A stretch of DNA of 33,174 nt from UBA3537 sp964219345 (GCA_964219345.1 CAXPPN010000031.1:1-33174), one strand, 5' to 3'. Positions 25,171-33,174 are shown, counted from the first letter of the stretch. Notes: generated by a model not told the origin, from the letters alone. Made by a program: numbers and translations.

Positions 25171-26400
25171 TTAAGAGACCGCTTTTAGTTGTTTTAGGCG
25201 AGTGCGACTCAAGTGCTTTTTAGCATAATCCTTATCCACAACAAGTGAAGATTCTTTGCTTCCTGGTAATGTAAACATCGCATCTGTTAGGATTTCTTCA
25301 CATAACGAACGCAGGCCTCTTGCGCCAAGCTTATATTCCACGGCCTTTTGAACGATAAAATCCAAAGCATCTTCTTCAAAACTTAGCGCTATATTGTCCA
25401 TTTCAAACAATTTTTTATACTGCTTGACAATAGCATTTTTAGGTTCTGTTAAAATTGCTTTGAGAGTTGAAGTGTCTAAAGGATTCATATAGGTGAGTAC
25501 TGGTAAGCGGCCAATAATTTCTGGTATCAATCCAAAATCCTTGAGATCCTTTGGTGTAATATATTGTAAAAGGTTTTGGCTGTCAATTTTTTCACCCTCC
25601 TGAGAAGATTTATAGCCTATGGCAGCCATATTTAAGCGTTTTGAAATATGTCGCTCTATACCATCAAAAGCACCTCCAGCGATAAATAATATATTCTCTG
25701 TATTGACTTCAATAAATTTTTGATCGGGGTGTTTTCTGCCGCCTTTTGGCGGGACATTTACAACGGTGCCTTCTAAGAGTTTTAAAAGAGCTTGTTGCAC
25801 CCCCTCGCCAGAGACATCTCTAGTAATGGAAGGATTATCACTTTTTCGTGCAATTTTATCAATTTCATCAATAAATACAATGCCTCGTTCTGCTTTTTCT
25901 TGATTGTAATCAGCAGCTTGCAATAAACGGGTTAGCATACTTTCTACATCTTCTCCAACATAACCAGCTTCGGTTAAAACTGTTGCATCTACAATGGCTA
26001 ATGGTACATTAAGCATTTTGGCAATGGTTTTGGCTATTAGGGTTTTTCCTGTCCCTGTTTGCCCTACCATAATGATATTACTCTTTTGAATTTCTATATC
26101 ATCTTCAGAAACGGGTTGAAGTAATCTTTTGTAGTGGTTGTATACTGCTACAGACATTACTTTTTTTGTTTGTTCTTGACCTATAATATAGCTGTCTAAA
26201 AACGCTTTAATTTCCTGAGGTTTTTTGAGCATGACCTCAGGTGTTAGCTCCTGACCTATATGTTTTGATTCTTCAGCAACAATCCCATGTGCTTGTACAA
26301 TACATCGATCACAAATGTGTGCATCAAGACCCGCAATTAGGAGGTTTGTATCCGCCTTTTGCTTGCCACAAAATGAACATTCTAATTCTTCTTTTGCCAT
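25171..26400 (-). CDS. clpX: ATP-dependent Clp protease unfoldase ClpX
   Basis: A 409-residue AAA+ unfoldase that feeds tagged proteins to ClpP. The N-terminal zinc-binding domain has Cys8, Cys11, Cys30 and Cys33. Walker A is GQTGTGKT (113-120), the pore loop GYVGED and Walker B IVFIDEIDK follow, then the RKH loop in GGRKHPDQKF and sensor motifs up to GARGLRSLCEEIL. The ClpP-docking loop reads IGYKSS, i.e. IGY where E. coli has IGF. It is 36 nt downstream of clpP, with no promoter-like box between, so it is co-transcribed. Confidence 0.98.
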   Translation of the reverse strand: MAKEELECSFCGKQKADTNLLIAGLDAHICDRCIVQAHGIVAEESKHIGQELTPEVMLKKPQEIKAFLDSYIIGQEQTKKVMSVAVYNHYKRLLQPVSEDDIEIQKSNIIMVGQTGTGKTLIAKTIAKMLNVPLAIVDATVLTEAGYVGEDVESMLTRLLQAADYNQEKAERGIVFIDEIDKIARKSDNPSITRDVSGEGVQQALLKLLEGTVVNVPPKGGRKHPDQKFIEVNTENILFIAGGAFDGIERHISKRLNMAAIGYKSSQEGEKIDSQNLLQYITPKDLKDFGLIPEIIGRLPVLTYMNPLDTSTLKAILTEPKNAIVKQYKKLFEMDNIALSFEEDALDFIVQKAVEYKLGARGLRSLCEEILTDAMFTLPGSKESSLVVDKDYAKKHLSRTRLKQLKAVS

Positions 26401-26436
26401 CGATTATTGTAGTTTGTAGTTGAGTTGATATTAAAA

Positions 26437-27111
26437 TTATTTTCTGGAAAGAATTTCATCAATCATACCATATTCAAGTGCCTTATCTGCTTTCATCCAA
26501 TAGTCACGATCACTATCGGCATATACTTTATCGTAGTCTTGCCCAGTGTGACTAGATATTATATTGTAAAGTTCTTCTTTCAAGGTCAATATCTCACGAG
26601 CAGTAATTTCAATATCACTGGCTTGTCCTTGTGCGCCACCCAATGGTTGATGTATCATCACTCTAGAATGTGTCAATCCACTTCGTTTTCCTTTCTCTCC
26701 AGCACATAACAATACTGCTCCCATAGACGCCGCCATTCCTGTACAAATTGTAGCAACGTCTGGTTTTATAAGTTGCATGGTGTCATAAATTCCTAGACCT
26801 GCATAAACACTTCCGCCTGGTGAATTGATATAAATTTGAATATCCTTAGAAGCATCTGTACTCTCCAAAAACAATAATTGGGCTTGAATGATATTGGCGA
26901 CTTGATCATTTATGGCTGTCCCCATAAAGATGATTCGATCCATCATTAATCTAGAAAAAACATCAAAAATAGCAATATTCATTTGACGTTCTTCAATAAT
27001 ATTTGGTGTGAGCCCCATTGGAGTCATACTACTCACAATTTTATCGTAGTAAGTGCTGCTAATGCCTTGATCTTTTATTGCAAATTTTTTGAATTCCTTT
27101 CCGTAGTCCAT
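26437..27111 (-). CDS. clpP: ATP-dependent Clp protease proteolytic subunit ClpP
   Basis: A 224-residue serine peptidase forming the tetradecameric chamber used with ClpX. The catalytic triad is Ser129 (GMAASMGA), His154 (MIHQPLGG) and Asp203 (DSDRDYW); the glycine-rich SPGGSVYAGLGIYD strand is intact. The N-terminus has about 40 residues before the conserved fold, as is common for processed ClpP propeptides. A TATATTTA near-match to the -7 consensus lies at 27134-27141 on the minus strand, and the tig terminator is just upstream, so clpPX may have its own promoter. Confidence 0.98.
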   Translation of the reverse strand: MDYGKEFKKFAIKDQGISSTYYDKIVSSMTPMGLTPNIIEERQMNIAIFDVFSRLMMDRIIFMGTAINDQVANIIQAQLLFLESTDASKDIQIYINSPGGSVYAGLGIYDTMQLIKPDVATICTGMAASMGAVLLCAGEKGKRSGLTHSRVMIHQPLGGAQGQASDIEITAREILTLKEELYNIISSHTGQDYDKVYADSDRDYWMKADKALEYGMIDEILSRK

Positions 27112-27174
27112 ATACTTATTTGTTTTGAGACTGTAAATATAATATTATTTAAATCTTTTGAATATTTTTAAAAC

Positions 27175-27202
27175 AAAAAACACTTCTTCGGAAGTGTTTT
27201 TA
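27175..27202 (-). terminator. Hairpin terminator after tig, before clpP
   Basis: Stem AAAAACACTTC (27176-27186) pairs with GAAGTGTTTTT (27191-27201) around a 4-nt loop, with A/T tracts on both sides. On the minus strand it follows the tig stop by 19 nt and ends in a T-run. It separates tig from clpPX and may let some transcripts through. Confidence 0.82.
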
Positions 27203-27220
27203 AAAAATTTTTGTCATTAT

Positions 27221-28546
27221 TTACTTTCCATATACTTCTTTAACAAAAGCATCATAAGTCAATTTTTTGACTTTTAGATTCGCATTTTCTTTATAAAAGT
27301 TAAGTAGTTTTTGACTTGTAAGCTGTTCAGACATACGTTTTACTTCATCTTGATTTGAAAGTACTCTGGCCACAATGTCTTCTACTTCTTTATCGCTTGG
27401 GTTCAATTGTCCAAATTGTGCCATTTGACCTTTTATCATCTCACCCGCAAAAGCTTTAAGTTCTTCAAAATTAACTTGTAAATTATTGTCTACTATGAGT
27501 TTACTTTCAATCAATTGGTAGCGCATGCTTTTTTCAGACTTTTCGTACTCTTCTTTGGCTTGTACTTCGGTCAATGGTTCCTCACCAACAGTTTGCAACC
27601 ATTTTTGTAAAAATTCGGATGGTAAATCAAACTTGGTATTTTCTACCAAATATTCTGTAACATCATTTAATAATTTTTGGTCAGACTGCTGAACAAATTG
27701 TTTTTCAGCATCTGCTTTTATTCTTGCTTTAAGCTCAGTAACGTTCTTTATGGCGTCTTTGCCAAACAATTTATCGAATAACTCTTGATCTAAATCGGCC
27801 AAACCTCTTTCATTAATTTCATTTACAGTAAAAGTGAGTTGAACATTTAAATCGTGGGCCTTATCATGATCAACTTTTAGATAGGTCATCAAGTCGTGAG
27901 CATCTGTAAAAAGTCCTTTTGTTTTTACAGTGATGATGTCGCCGACTTTAGCACCAACAAATTTTTTCAAATTAGCTTTACCTTTGATTTTGTTTAGAGA
28001 AATTGTTGTTGTCGATTCTATACCTTCCTCATCATTAAAAAACACTCCTGTAACCTCATCACCATCAGTAACTTCAGATTTTGAAATCAATTGGCCATAT
28101 TGCTTTTGAATGTTTGAGATTTGATCATCAATCATTTTATCATCTGCAATAATTGTGTAGTGTTTTATAGATTTACGTCCATTTAATTTAATATCAAATT
28201 CTGGGCTCAATCCAATTTCAAATTCAAAAGAAAATGCCTCAGCATCCCAATCAATATTGTCTTGTTGTTTTGGTAAAGGATTGCCTAAAACATCAAGTTT
28301 TTCATCATTAAGATATTTTCCTAAAGATTCTTGAATTAGTTTATTAACCTCATCAACTAAAACCGCTTTTCCATATTGTTTTTTTATTAATCCTAATGGA
28401 ACTTGGCCTTTTCTAAAGCCAGGGATATTTGCAGACTTTCGGTAATCGGTAAGTATTTTCTCTACTTTTTCAGAATAATCATTCTTTTCGATATCGATTT
28501 TTACAACTGCATTTAGGGCATCTTTATTTTCTCTTGTAATATTCAT
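27221..28546 (-). CDS. tig: Trigger factor, ribosome-associated chaperone
   Basis: A 441-residue chaperone that meets nascent chains at the ribosome exit. The ribosome-binding signature is NIPGFRKGQVPLGLIKKQYG (about 38-57). A central peptidyl-prolyl isomerase-like region (about 150-245) is clearly diverged from the E. coli FKBP domain; for instance GDEVTGVFFNDEEG has no close active-site match. This region may lack isomerase activity, as in other Bacteroidota trigger factors (inference). The C-terminal helical arms (about 260-430) complete the fold. It precedes clpP and clpX, the same order as in many bacteria, and has a near-perfect promoter. Confidence 0.95.
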   Translation of the reverse strand: MNITRENKDALNAVVKIDIEKNDYSEKVEKILTDYRKSANIPGFRKGQVPLGLIKKQYGKAVLVDEVNKLIQESLGKYLNDEKLDVLGNPLPKQQDNIDWDAEAFSFEFEIGLSPEFDIKLNGRKSIKHYTIIADDKMIDDQISNIQKQYGQLISKSEVTDGDEVTGVFFNDEEGIESTTTISLNKIKGKANLKKFVGAKVGDIITVKTKGLFTDAHDLMTYLKVDHDKAHDLNVQLTFTVNEINERGLADLDQELFDKLFGKDAIKNVTELKARIKADAEKQFVQQSDQKLLNDVTEYLVENTKFDLPSEFLQKWLQTVGEEPLTEVQAKEEYEKSEKSMRYQLIESKLIVDNNLQVNFEELKAFAGEMIKGQMAQFGQLNPSDKEVEDIVARVLSNQDEVKRMSEQLTSQKLLNFYKENANLKVKKLTYDAFVKEVYGK

Positions 28547-28570
28547 TGTAATGAATTAAAAATTGGGTGG

Positions 28571-28601
28571 CAAAAGTACAACATTTTTAATGGAGTACAA
28601 A
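28571..28601 (-). promoter_or_regulatory. Promoter of tig
   Basis: On the minus strand TTTG (28598-28601), a 19-nt spacer and TACTTTTG (28571-28578) match the Bacteroidota consensus TTTG-N19-TAnnTTTG completely. Transcription would start near 28566, leaving a leader of about 20 nt before the ATG at 28546. Confidence 0.88.
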
Positions 28602-28620
28602 TATTTTAATGTTTTGAAAA

Positions 28621-29385
28621 TCAATCTATAAAATGAGTAACGGTAGTAAAAAATTCATTAGGGTTTTCGGCATGAAGCCAATGACCCGTATTTGAAATAG
28701 TAACGACATCAGAATTTGGAAATTGAACGGAAATCTGTTTTTCATCTTCTGGACCAATATATTCAGATTTGTCTCCTTTTAAAAATAGTGTTGATGTTTC
28801 AACTTTAAGGTGCGAAGGCAGTGCTTCTCCAATTTCACTCACATTATTTTTCAACGCATTTAAATTGAGCCTTAACCCCAATTGCCCTTGAGAAACCCAA
28901 TACAGATTTTTTAGTAAAAATTGTCTTATTCCAAATTCAGAAATATAATTTGAAAGTTGTTCATCGGCTTGTGCTCTGTTTTTTAGAGTTGTAAAGTCTA
29001 GAGCCAAAAGGCCTTCCAAAATCGCATCGTGATGAATGGGGTAGAAACGTGGAGCAATATCTGCAACAATAAGTTTATTTACCAAATCTGGATAAAGCGC
29101 CGTAAATAGCATTGCAGTTTTCCCTCCCATTGAATGACCCAATACATTACATTTTTTAATGTTATAATGCGTGCAGTATGTCAATAAATCCTCTGCTAAA
29201 AGTTCATAATCAAATGCATCTGAATGAAAACTTCTTCCATGATTTCTTTGATCAACAAGATGGATTTGATAGCCTAATTGAGAAAAACGCTTACCCAATG
29301 TTTTCCAATTGTCGCCCATGCCCAAAAATCCGTGTAATATTATAAAAGGAGTCCCCTCCCCAAATATTTTTGAATGTAATATCAT
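28621..29385 (-). CDS. Alpha/beta-hydrolase (YbfF-like esterase)
   Basis: A 254-residue cytoplasmic alpha/beta-hydrolase. The oxyanion-region HGFLGMGDNWK (18-28), VDQRNHGRS (44-52), the nucleophile elbow GHSMGG with Ser85, and the catalytic His235 in NTGHWLHAENP are all present. The pattern and length are those of YbfF-type carboxylesterases; natural substrate unknown. Its ATG overlaps the pdxJ stop by one base (TAATG), so its translation is coupled to pdxJ, but a shared pathway is not implied. Confidence 0.9.
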   Translation of the reverse strand: MILHSKIFGEGTPFIILHGFLGMGDNWKTLGKRFSQLGYQIHLVDQRNHGRSFHSDAFDYELLAEDLLTYCTHYNIKKCNVLGHSMGGKTAMLFTALYPDLVNKLIVADIAPRFYPIHHDAILEGLLALDFTTLKNRAQADEQLSNYISEFGIRQFLLKNLYWVSQGQLGLRLNLNALKNNVSEIGEALPSHLKVETSTLFLKGDKSEYIGPEDEKQISVQFPNSDVVTISNTGHWLHAENPNEFFTTVTHFID

Positions 29386-30098
29386 TATTTTAATCGATTC
29401 AGATACATATTAATGACATTTTCTATCCCCAAATACAAACTTTCTGAAATTAGAGCATGACCAATTGAAACTTCTAACAAATTTGGAACATTTTGCTTAA
29501 AAAATTTGATGTTATCTAGTGATAAATCATGGCCCGCATTTACGCCTAGCTCAAAATCATGTGCAAGTATGGCACAATCGGAGTAAGGTTTTACTGCATC
29601 AAAATTTTCAAGCGCATAGTGTTGGGCAAAATTTTCGGTGTAGAGTTCAATCCTATCGGTCCCTGTTGCTTTTGCTGCCTCAACTTGACGCAGATCTGGG
29701 TCTAAAAAAATTGAAGTGCGAATGTCATTATTTTTAAACTCTTTAATGATTTCTGAAAGAAATGATTGATGTTTAATACAATCCCAACCTGCATTGCTTG
29801 TTATGGCATCTTCTGCATCTGGAACAAGGGTCACTTGTGTGGGTTTTATAGCTGTCACCAAATCAATAAATTTTGGAATAGGATTGCCTTCAATATTGTA
29901 TTCTGTATATACCTCAGATTTTAAATCATAAGCATCTTGATAGCGAATATGGCGTTCGTCTGGACGAGGGTGAATGGTAATACCTTGAGCGCCAAACTCC
30001 TGTACATCTTTTGCAAATTGTACAATATTTGGTACATCTCCGCCTCTTGCATTTCTTAGTGTTGCTATTTTATTGATGTTTACACTTAGCTTAGTCAT
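29385..30098 (-). CDS. pdxJ: Pyridoxine 5'-phosphate synthase PdxJ
   Basis: A 237-residue TIM barrel that joins 1-deoxyxylulose 5-phosphate and 3-amino-2-oxopropyl phosphate to form pyridoxine 5'-phosphate, the last ring-making step of the DXP-dependent vitamin B6 route. Conserved parts are SVNINKIATLRNARGGDVPN at the N-terminus, ITIHPRPDERHI with His43, TLVPDAEDAITSNAGWD, and the His-containing NAGHDL near the C-terminus. The VPD replaces the VPE found in E. coli, a change I recall in several phyla. It leads a two-gene unit with the hydrolase and is divergent from the CBS gene. Confidence 0.96.
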   Translation of the reverse strand: MTKLSVNINKIATLRNARGGDVPNIVQFAKDVQEFGAQGITIHPRPDERHIRYQDAYDLKSEVYTEYNIEGNPIPKFIDLVTAIKPTQVTLVPDAEDAITSNAGWDCIKHQSFLSEIIKEFKNNDIRTSIFLDPDLRQVEAAKATGTDRIELYTENFAQHYALENFDAVKPYSDCAILAHDFELGVNAGHDLSLDNIKFFKQNVPNLLEVSIGHALISESLYLGIENVINMYLNRLK

Positions 30099-30118
30099 GT
30101 TTCAGAATATTTAGACTG

Positions 30119-30126
30119 CAAAAATA
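30119..30126 (-). promoter_or_regulatory. Candidate -7 box of pdxJ
   Basis: TATTTTTG on the minus strand is an exact TAnnTTTG match, 20 nt before the pdxJ ATG at 30098. No TTTG is seen at a 19-nt spacing upstream. Confidence 0.5.
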
Positions 30127-30150
30127 CAAAGTCCATAGCTTAAAGTATAT

Positions 30151-30158
30151 TATTTTTG
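30151..30158 (+). promoter_or_regulatory. Candidate -7 box of the CBS/nadK operon
   Basis: TATTTTTG on the plus strand is an exact TAnnTTTG match, 30 nt before the ATG at 30189. It overlaps the TTG that would open the longer reading frame, which supports the downstream ATG as the start. No clear -33. Confidence 0.5.
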
Positions 30159-30188
30159 ATTATTTTGCATCAACTCATAAAACAAGTA

Positions 30189-30845
30189 ATGCCACTAGAT
30201 CAGTACATCATAAATGACCTAAAACCTTTTGATTTAAATACTCCTATAAGAGAGCTTCAGGAAGTGTTTAATCAATTGACGTATTCTCATGTTCCAATTC
30301 AAAATGATGGAATTTATATTGGGTGCTTGTCCGAAACAGATGTGTATTGTTTTGACGCCAATCAAAAAGTTGAAGATGTATTATACGCTATAGAACATTT
30401 TAATGTCCACCAATCCACAATTTGGCTCGATGTTTTGGATATGTTTGCACTCAATGATTCAAACATTATGCCTGTACTTGATAAGAACAACAATTATCTT
30501 GGTTATTTTCAATTAATTGATGTGATTTCATTGTTTAGAAATACGCCTTTTTTTTCAGAAGCTGGAGGTATATTTGTTATAGAAAAAGCCTACAACGATT
30601 ATTCATTTAGTGAAGTTTGTCAAATTGTAGAGTCGAATAATGTCAAGGTATTAGGTGTTTTTGTATCAAGAATTAAAAATGACATGGCACAAATCACCAT
30701 AAAAATTGAAAACTCTGGTTTGAGTGCTATTTTTGAAACGTTCAGGAGATATGGATACGCCATTATTTCTGGTCATGAAGATGATAGTTTCCTAAAAACC
30801 TTGAAAGATCGGTCTGCATACTTAGATCGTTATTTAAATTTGTAA
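30189..30845 (+). CDS. CBS-domain pair protein
   Basis: A 218-residue cytoplasmic protein from ATG 30189 (MPLDQYIINDLKPF); the frame could open 11 codons earlier at a TTG, but that TTG is inside a -7-like box. Two CBS motifs fill residues about 1-120 (TPIRELQEVFNQLTYSHVPI and the DSNIMPVLDKNNNYLGYFQL strand-helix), followed by an extension of about 95 residues with an ACT-like look (VKVLGVFVSRIKNDMAQITI). CBS pairs often bind adenine nucleotides. It is 10 nt upstream of nadK and co-transcribed, so it might sense AMP, ATP or NAD for the kinase (inference); no catalytic motif is present. Confidence 0.88.
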   Translation: MPLDQYIINDLKPFDLNTPIRELQEVFNQLTYSHVPIQNDGIYIGCLSETDVYCFDANQKVEDVLYAIEHFNVHQSTIWLDVLDMFALNDSNIMPVLDKNNNYLGYFQLIDVISLFRNTPFFSEAGGIFVIEKAYNDYSFSEVCQIVESNNVKVLGVFVSRIKNDMAQITIKIENSGLSAIFETFRRYGYAIISGHEDDSFLKTLKDRSAYLDRYLNL

Positions 30846-30855
30846 TTTTGCTATT

Positions 30856-31737
30856 ATGAAAATTGCAATCTACGGACCAGATTTTAATGAACGATCGCAT
30901 TCGGCTATTGTTACCCTCACTGAATATTTGAGTGAAAAGGCGATTGAAGTTGCTGTAGAAAACAATTTTTATGATTCTATAGCAAAGCAATCTTCAATAA
31001 AAATTGACCGTTTTGGTTTTCAAACATTTAAAAAATTAGACACATCCTTTGATTTACTCATTTGTATCGGAGGCGATGGCACCACATTACGAGCCATTAC
31101 ATATGTAAAAAACTTAAATATCCCAATTGTTGGCATCAATACAGGTCGACTTGGATTTTTGGCAACAATTAAAAAAGATACAATTATTGGTGCTTTGGAG
31201 CAGATTTTTGAAGGAAAATATCGAATTTCAAAACGCAGTGTTTTATCCGTTACAACAGATAAAAAAGAGGCCAATTTTGATTTGGATTTTGCTCTAAACG
31301 AAGTTGCAATTAGCAGAAAAAATACAACTTCCATGATTAGTATTGAAACATGGTTGGACGATGAATATTTAACTTCCTATTGGGCTGATGGACTTATCAT
31401 TTCAACACCAACTGGATCAACGGGCTATTCCTTGAGTTGTGGTGGTCCGGTAATTATGCCAGAATCTGATAGCTTGGTTCTTACCCCTATTGCACCTCAC
31501 AACTTAAATGCTCGCCCTCTTGTTATTTCCGCTGAAAGAGAAATTAGACTTAAAGTCAGTGGCCGAGAAGATGAATATTTGGTGTCCTTGGATTCTCGAA
31601 TTAATTCTCTTGAAAATACAATTGGAATTACAATCAAAAAAGCACCATACAGCATTCATATGATTGAGCTTGAAGATGTAACTTTTATTGAAACCTTGCG
31701 AAAAAAACTTCTTTGGGGTGCCGATCAAAGAAACTAA
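30856..31737 (+). CDS. nadK: NAD kinase
   Basis: A 293-residue enzyme that phosphorylates NAD at the 2' position to NADP. Key features are the GGDG motif (72-75, in ICIGGDGTTLRA), GINTGRLGFLA, the ALNEVAI segment near 148, and the glycine-rich STPTGSTGYS (183-192). Length is normal. It follows the CBS gene by 10 nt. A second TAATTTTG box just upstream (30843-30850) could be a minor promoter but lies in an AT-rich spacer. Confidence 0.97.
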   Translation: MKIAIYGPDFNERSHSAIVTLTEYLSEKAIEVAVENNFYDSIAKQSSIKIDRFGFQTFKKLDTSFDLLICIGGDGTTLRAITYVKNLNIPIVGINTGRLGFLATIKKDTIIGALEQIFEGKYRISKRSVLSVTTDKKEANFDLDFALNEVAISRKNTTSMISIETWLDDEYLTSYWADGLIISTPTGSTGYSLSCGGPVIMPESDSLVLTPIAPHNLNARPLVISAEREIRLKVSGREDEYLVSLDSRINSLENTIGITIKKAPYSIHMIELEDVTFIETLRKKLLWGADQRN

Positions 31738-31785
31738 ACAATAATTTGTTATTTTTTTAGTTTACTTAGTCCATGATATCGCCGT

Positions 31786-31815
31786 TTTGAAGCGACTTCA
31801 ATTTTGTTATATTTG
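31786..31815 (+). promoter_or_regulatory. Promoter of the DUF6089/uppS operon
   Basis: TTTG (31786-31789), an 18-nt spacer and TATATTTG (31808-31815) form a near-consensus Bacteroidota promoter. Transcription would begin near 31820, about 14 nt before the ATG at 31834. Confidence 0.8.
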
Positions 31816-31833
31816 CACACATTTGAAAAGTTG

Positions 31834-32520
31834 ATGAAGACCTTATATTTCTCCCTAATATTTATACTCTCCACAAATCTTGGGATTTCCCAGATTTATG
31901 AAATTGGAATAATTGGTGGAGGAACAAATGTTATTGGTGATGTAGGTTCTACAACATTTGTAGCGCCAAAAAAATTAGCAATTGGAGGGATTATACGATG
32001 GAATAGAAGTCCTAGACATTCCTACAGGGCAAGTGTTATTTATACAACGCTTTTTGGAAACGACAATCTTTCTAGCGATCCAAAGAGAGAAATAAGAGGA
32101 TACTATTTCAATGCGCGGTCTTTGGAAGTCTCCGCAGGAATGGAATTTACATTTCTAGATTTCGATTTACACAGAAGAAGTTTTAACTTTAGCCCCTATT
32201 TATACACAGGCGTTAGTATGCTAAATCATCCCAATTTTTATTATGCCAATAATGTACTAGTTTCAGAAAAAACAAGAAGTAATGCTTATGGAATTCCTAT
32301 TGCTTTGGGGGTAAAAGTTACCCTAACTGATCATATTATTTTTGGTATGGAAGTTGCAGCTAGATATACTTTTTCTGATGAATTGGATGGTAGTGTTCCA
32401 GATACAAAAGAATTGAAAAAATTACGCTTTGGAAATATTAATAATACAGACTGGTATGTTTTTAGTGGAATTACCTTAACTTACACATTTGGTCGAAACC
32501 CTTGTTTTTGTAATTATTAA
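31834..32520 (+). CDS. DUF6089 family outer-membrane-type beta-barrel protein
   Basis: The ATG at 31834 gives 228 residues with a signal peptide (MKTLYFSLIFILSTNLGISQ); the frame could start 10 codons earlier at a TTG, but that region carries the promoter. After the signal come alternating beta strands such as EIGIIGGGTNVIGDVGS and IIRWNRSPRHSYRASVIYT, ending in WYVFSGITLTYTFGRNPCFCNY, as in small outer-membrane barrels. Function unknown. It lies directly before uppS (stop TAA then ATG), and by recollection the same family sits before uppS and bamA in many flavobacteria, suggesting a part in envelope assembly (inference). Confidence 0.85.
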   Translation: MKTLYFSLIFILSTNLGISQIYEIGIIGGGTNVIGDVGSTTFVAPKKLAIGGIIRWNRSPRHSYRASVIYTTLFGNDNLSSDPKREIRGYYFNARSLEVSAGMEFTFLDFDLHRRSFNFSPYLYTGVSMLNHPNFYYANNVLVSEKTRSNAYGIPIALGVKVTLTDHIIFGMEVAARYTFSDELDGSVPDTKELKKLRFGNINNTDWYVFSGITLTYTFGRNPCFCNY

Positions 32521-33174
32521 ATGAATCTAGAAATTGACATACACAACCACCCTCTTCCAAAACATATTGCTATAATTATGGATGGCAATGGACGTTGGGC
32601 AAAATCCAGAGGGAGAATACGTGCTTTTGGACATGAAAATGGAACAAAAGCCGTTAGAACAACCGTTGAATGTTGTGCTAAATTGGGTATCGAACACCTA
32701 ACACTTTATGCCTTTTCTACAGAAAATTGGAAACGTCCAAAACTAGAAGTAAAAACACTAATGCAGTTGTTGATTTCTTCACTCAAAAAAGAAATGAATA
32801 CACTTCAAAAGAATAATATTCGATTGAATGCAATTGGCAATATTGAAACACTTCCAAAAAAAGTGTTTGATGAATTATCACATGTGATTGAAGCCACAAA
32901 AATGAATTCTAGAATGACTTTGAACCTTGCTCTTAATTATGGTTCTAGGGACGAATTGACACATGTTATAAAAGAAATTGGAGAAAAAATCAAAAATAAT
33001 ATTATTTCTCCCAAAAAAATTGATGAATCGGTAATAAATCAGCATCATTACACCCGAAATTTACCAGACGTTGATTTATTGATTAGAACTAGCGGAGAAC
33101 AACGCCTGAGTAATTTCCTTTTATGGCAAATTGCTTATGCCGAATTGTATTTTACAGAAGTCTTTTGGCCAGAC
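32521..33174 (+). CDS. uppS: Isoprenyl transferase (undecaprenyl diphosphate synthase), cut by the right window edge
   Basis: 218 codons are visible and the frame is still open at the last base. The cis-prenyltransferase motifs are IAIIMDGNGRWAKSRG (catalytic Asp21), TLYAFSTENWKRP, LNLALNYGSRDEL and DLLIRTSGEQRLSNFLLWQ, with YAELYFTEVFWPD at the edge. The enzyme elongates farnesyl diphosphate with isopentenyl diphosphate to the C55 carrier used for peptidoglycan and surface glycan synthesis. Normal length is about 245, so some 25-30 residues are missing. It starts immediately after the DUF6089 stop and shares that promoter. Confidence 0.96.
   Translation, partial: MNLEIDIHNHPLPKHIAIIMDGNGRWAKSRGRIRAFGHENGTKAVRTTVECCAKLGIEHLTLYAFSTENWKRPKLEVKTLMQLLISSLKKEMNTLQKNNIRLNAIGNIETLPKKVFDELSHVIEATKMNSRMTLNLALNYGSRDELTHVIKEIGEKIKNNIISPKKIDESVINQHHYTRNLPDVDLLIRTSGEQRLSNFLLWQIAYAELYFTEVFWPD

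Noticed and set aside
1..33174. CRISPR array, phage or toxin-antitoxin cassette
   Set aside because: I found no spaced direct repeats, phage structural genes or paired small genes of these types.

Overview
The window looks like a chromosomal segment of a member of the Flavobacteriaceae (phylum Bacteroidota). The reasons are the strong A+T bias, a SusC/SusD pair, several -7 boxes of the TAnnTTTG type used by Bacteroidota primary sigma factors, the fused HPPK/deoxynucleoside kinase, and the run pdxJ, CBS protein, nadK, DUF6089 protein, uppS, which I recall as a flavobacterial gene order. I cannot name the genus. All genes appear intact except the two cut by the window edges.

Region 1 (1-16017) is a carbohydrate-utilisation locus. 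It starts with the C-terminal part of a membrane-anchored HTH regulator, followed by susC and susD on the plus strand. A shared terminator zone separates these from a converging minus-strand operon: GH92 alpha-mannosidase, then an SGNH acetylesterase of the sialate O-acetylesterase type, a CutC-family TIM barrel, and a GH2 beta-mannosidase. A DUF4212 small subunit and a Na+/solute symporter of the acetate-permease type are transcribed divergently. The enzymes would together trim alpha- and beta-linked mannose, probably from acetylated or N-glycan-like mannosides. No endo-acting enzyme or sialidase is visible. The CutC gene overlaps the beta-mannosidase start by 8 nt, which argues for a role in sugar metabolism rather than copper handling.

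Region 2 (16018-17419) holds a surface-type lipoprotein gene and a two-gene tRNA operon (Gly-GCC, Leu-UAA) that has its own promoter and terminator.

Region 3 (17420-24911) is housekeeping: mutS, a SpoU-type RNA methyltransferase, folK fused to a deoxynucleoside kinase, a queuosine-precursor transporter, a DUF2797 protein and a bacterial GH3-type acyl-adenylating enzyme.

Region 4 (25171-33174) is a minus-strand series pdxJ, alpha/beta hydrolase, tig, clpP, clpX (cofactor synthesis, then protein folding and proteolysis), with a divergent plus-strand series CBS protein, nadK, DUF6089 protein, uppS (cut at the right edge).

I see no CRISPR array, insertion sequence, prophage or attachment site. 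The least explained part is the CutC/mannosidase/esterase operon; I do not see a clearly new defence or mobile system.
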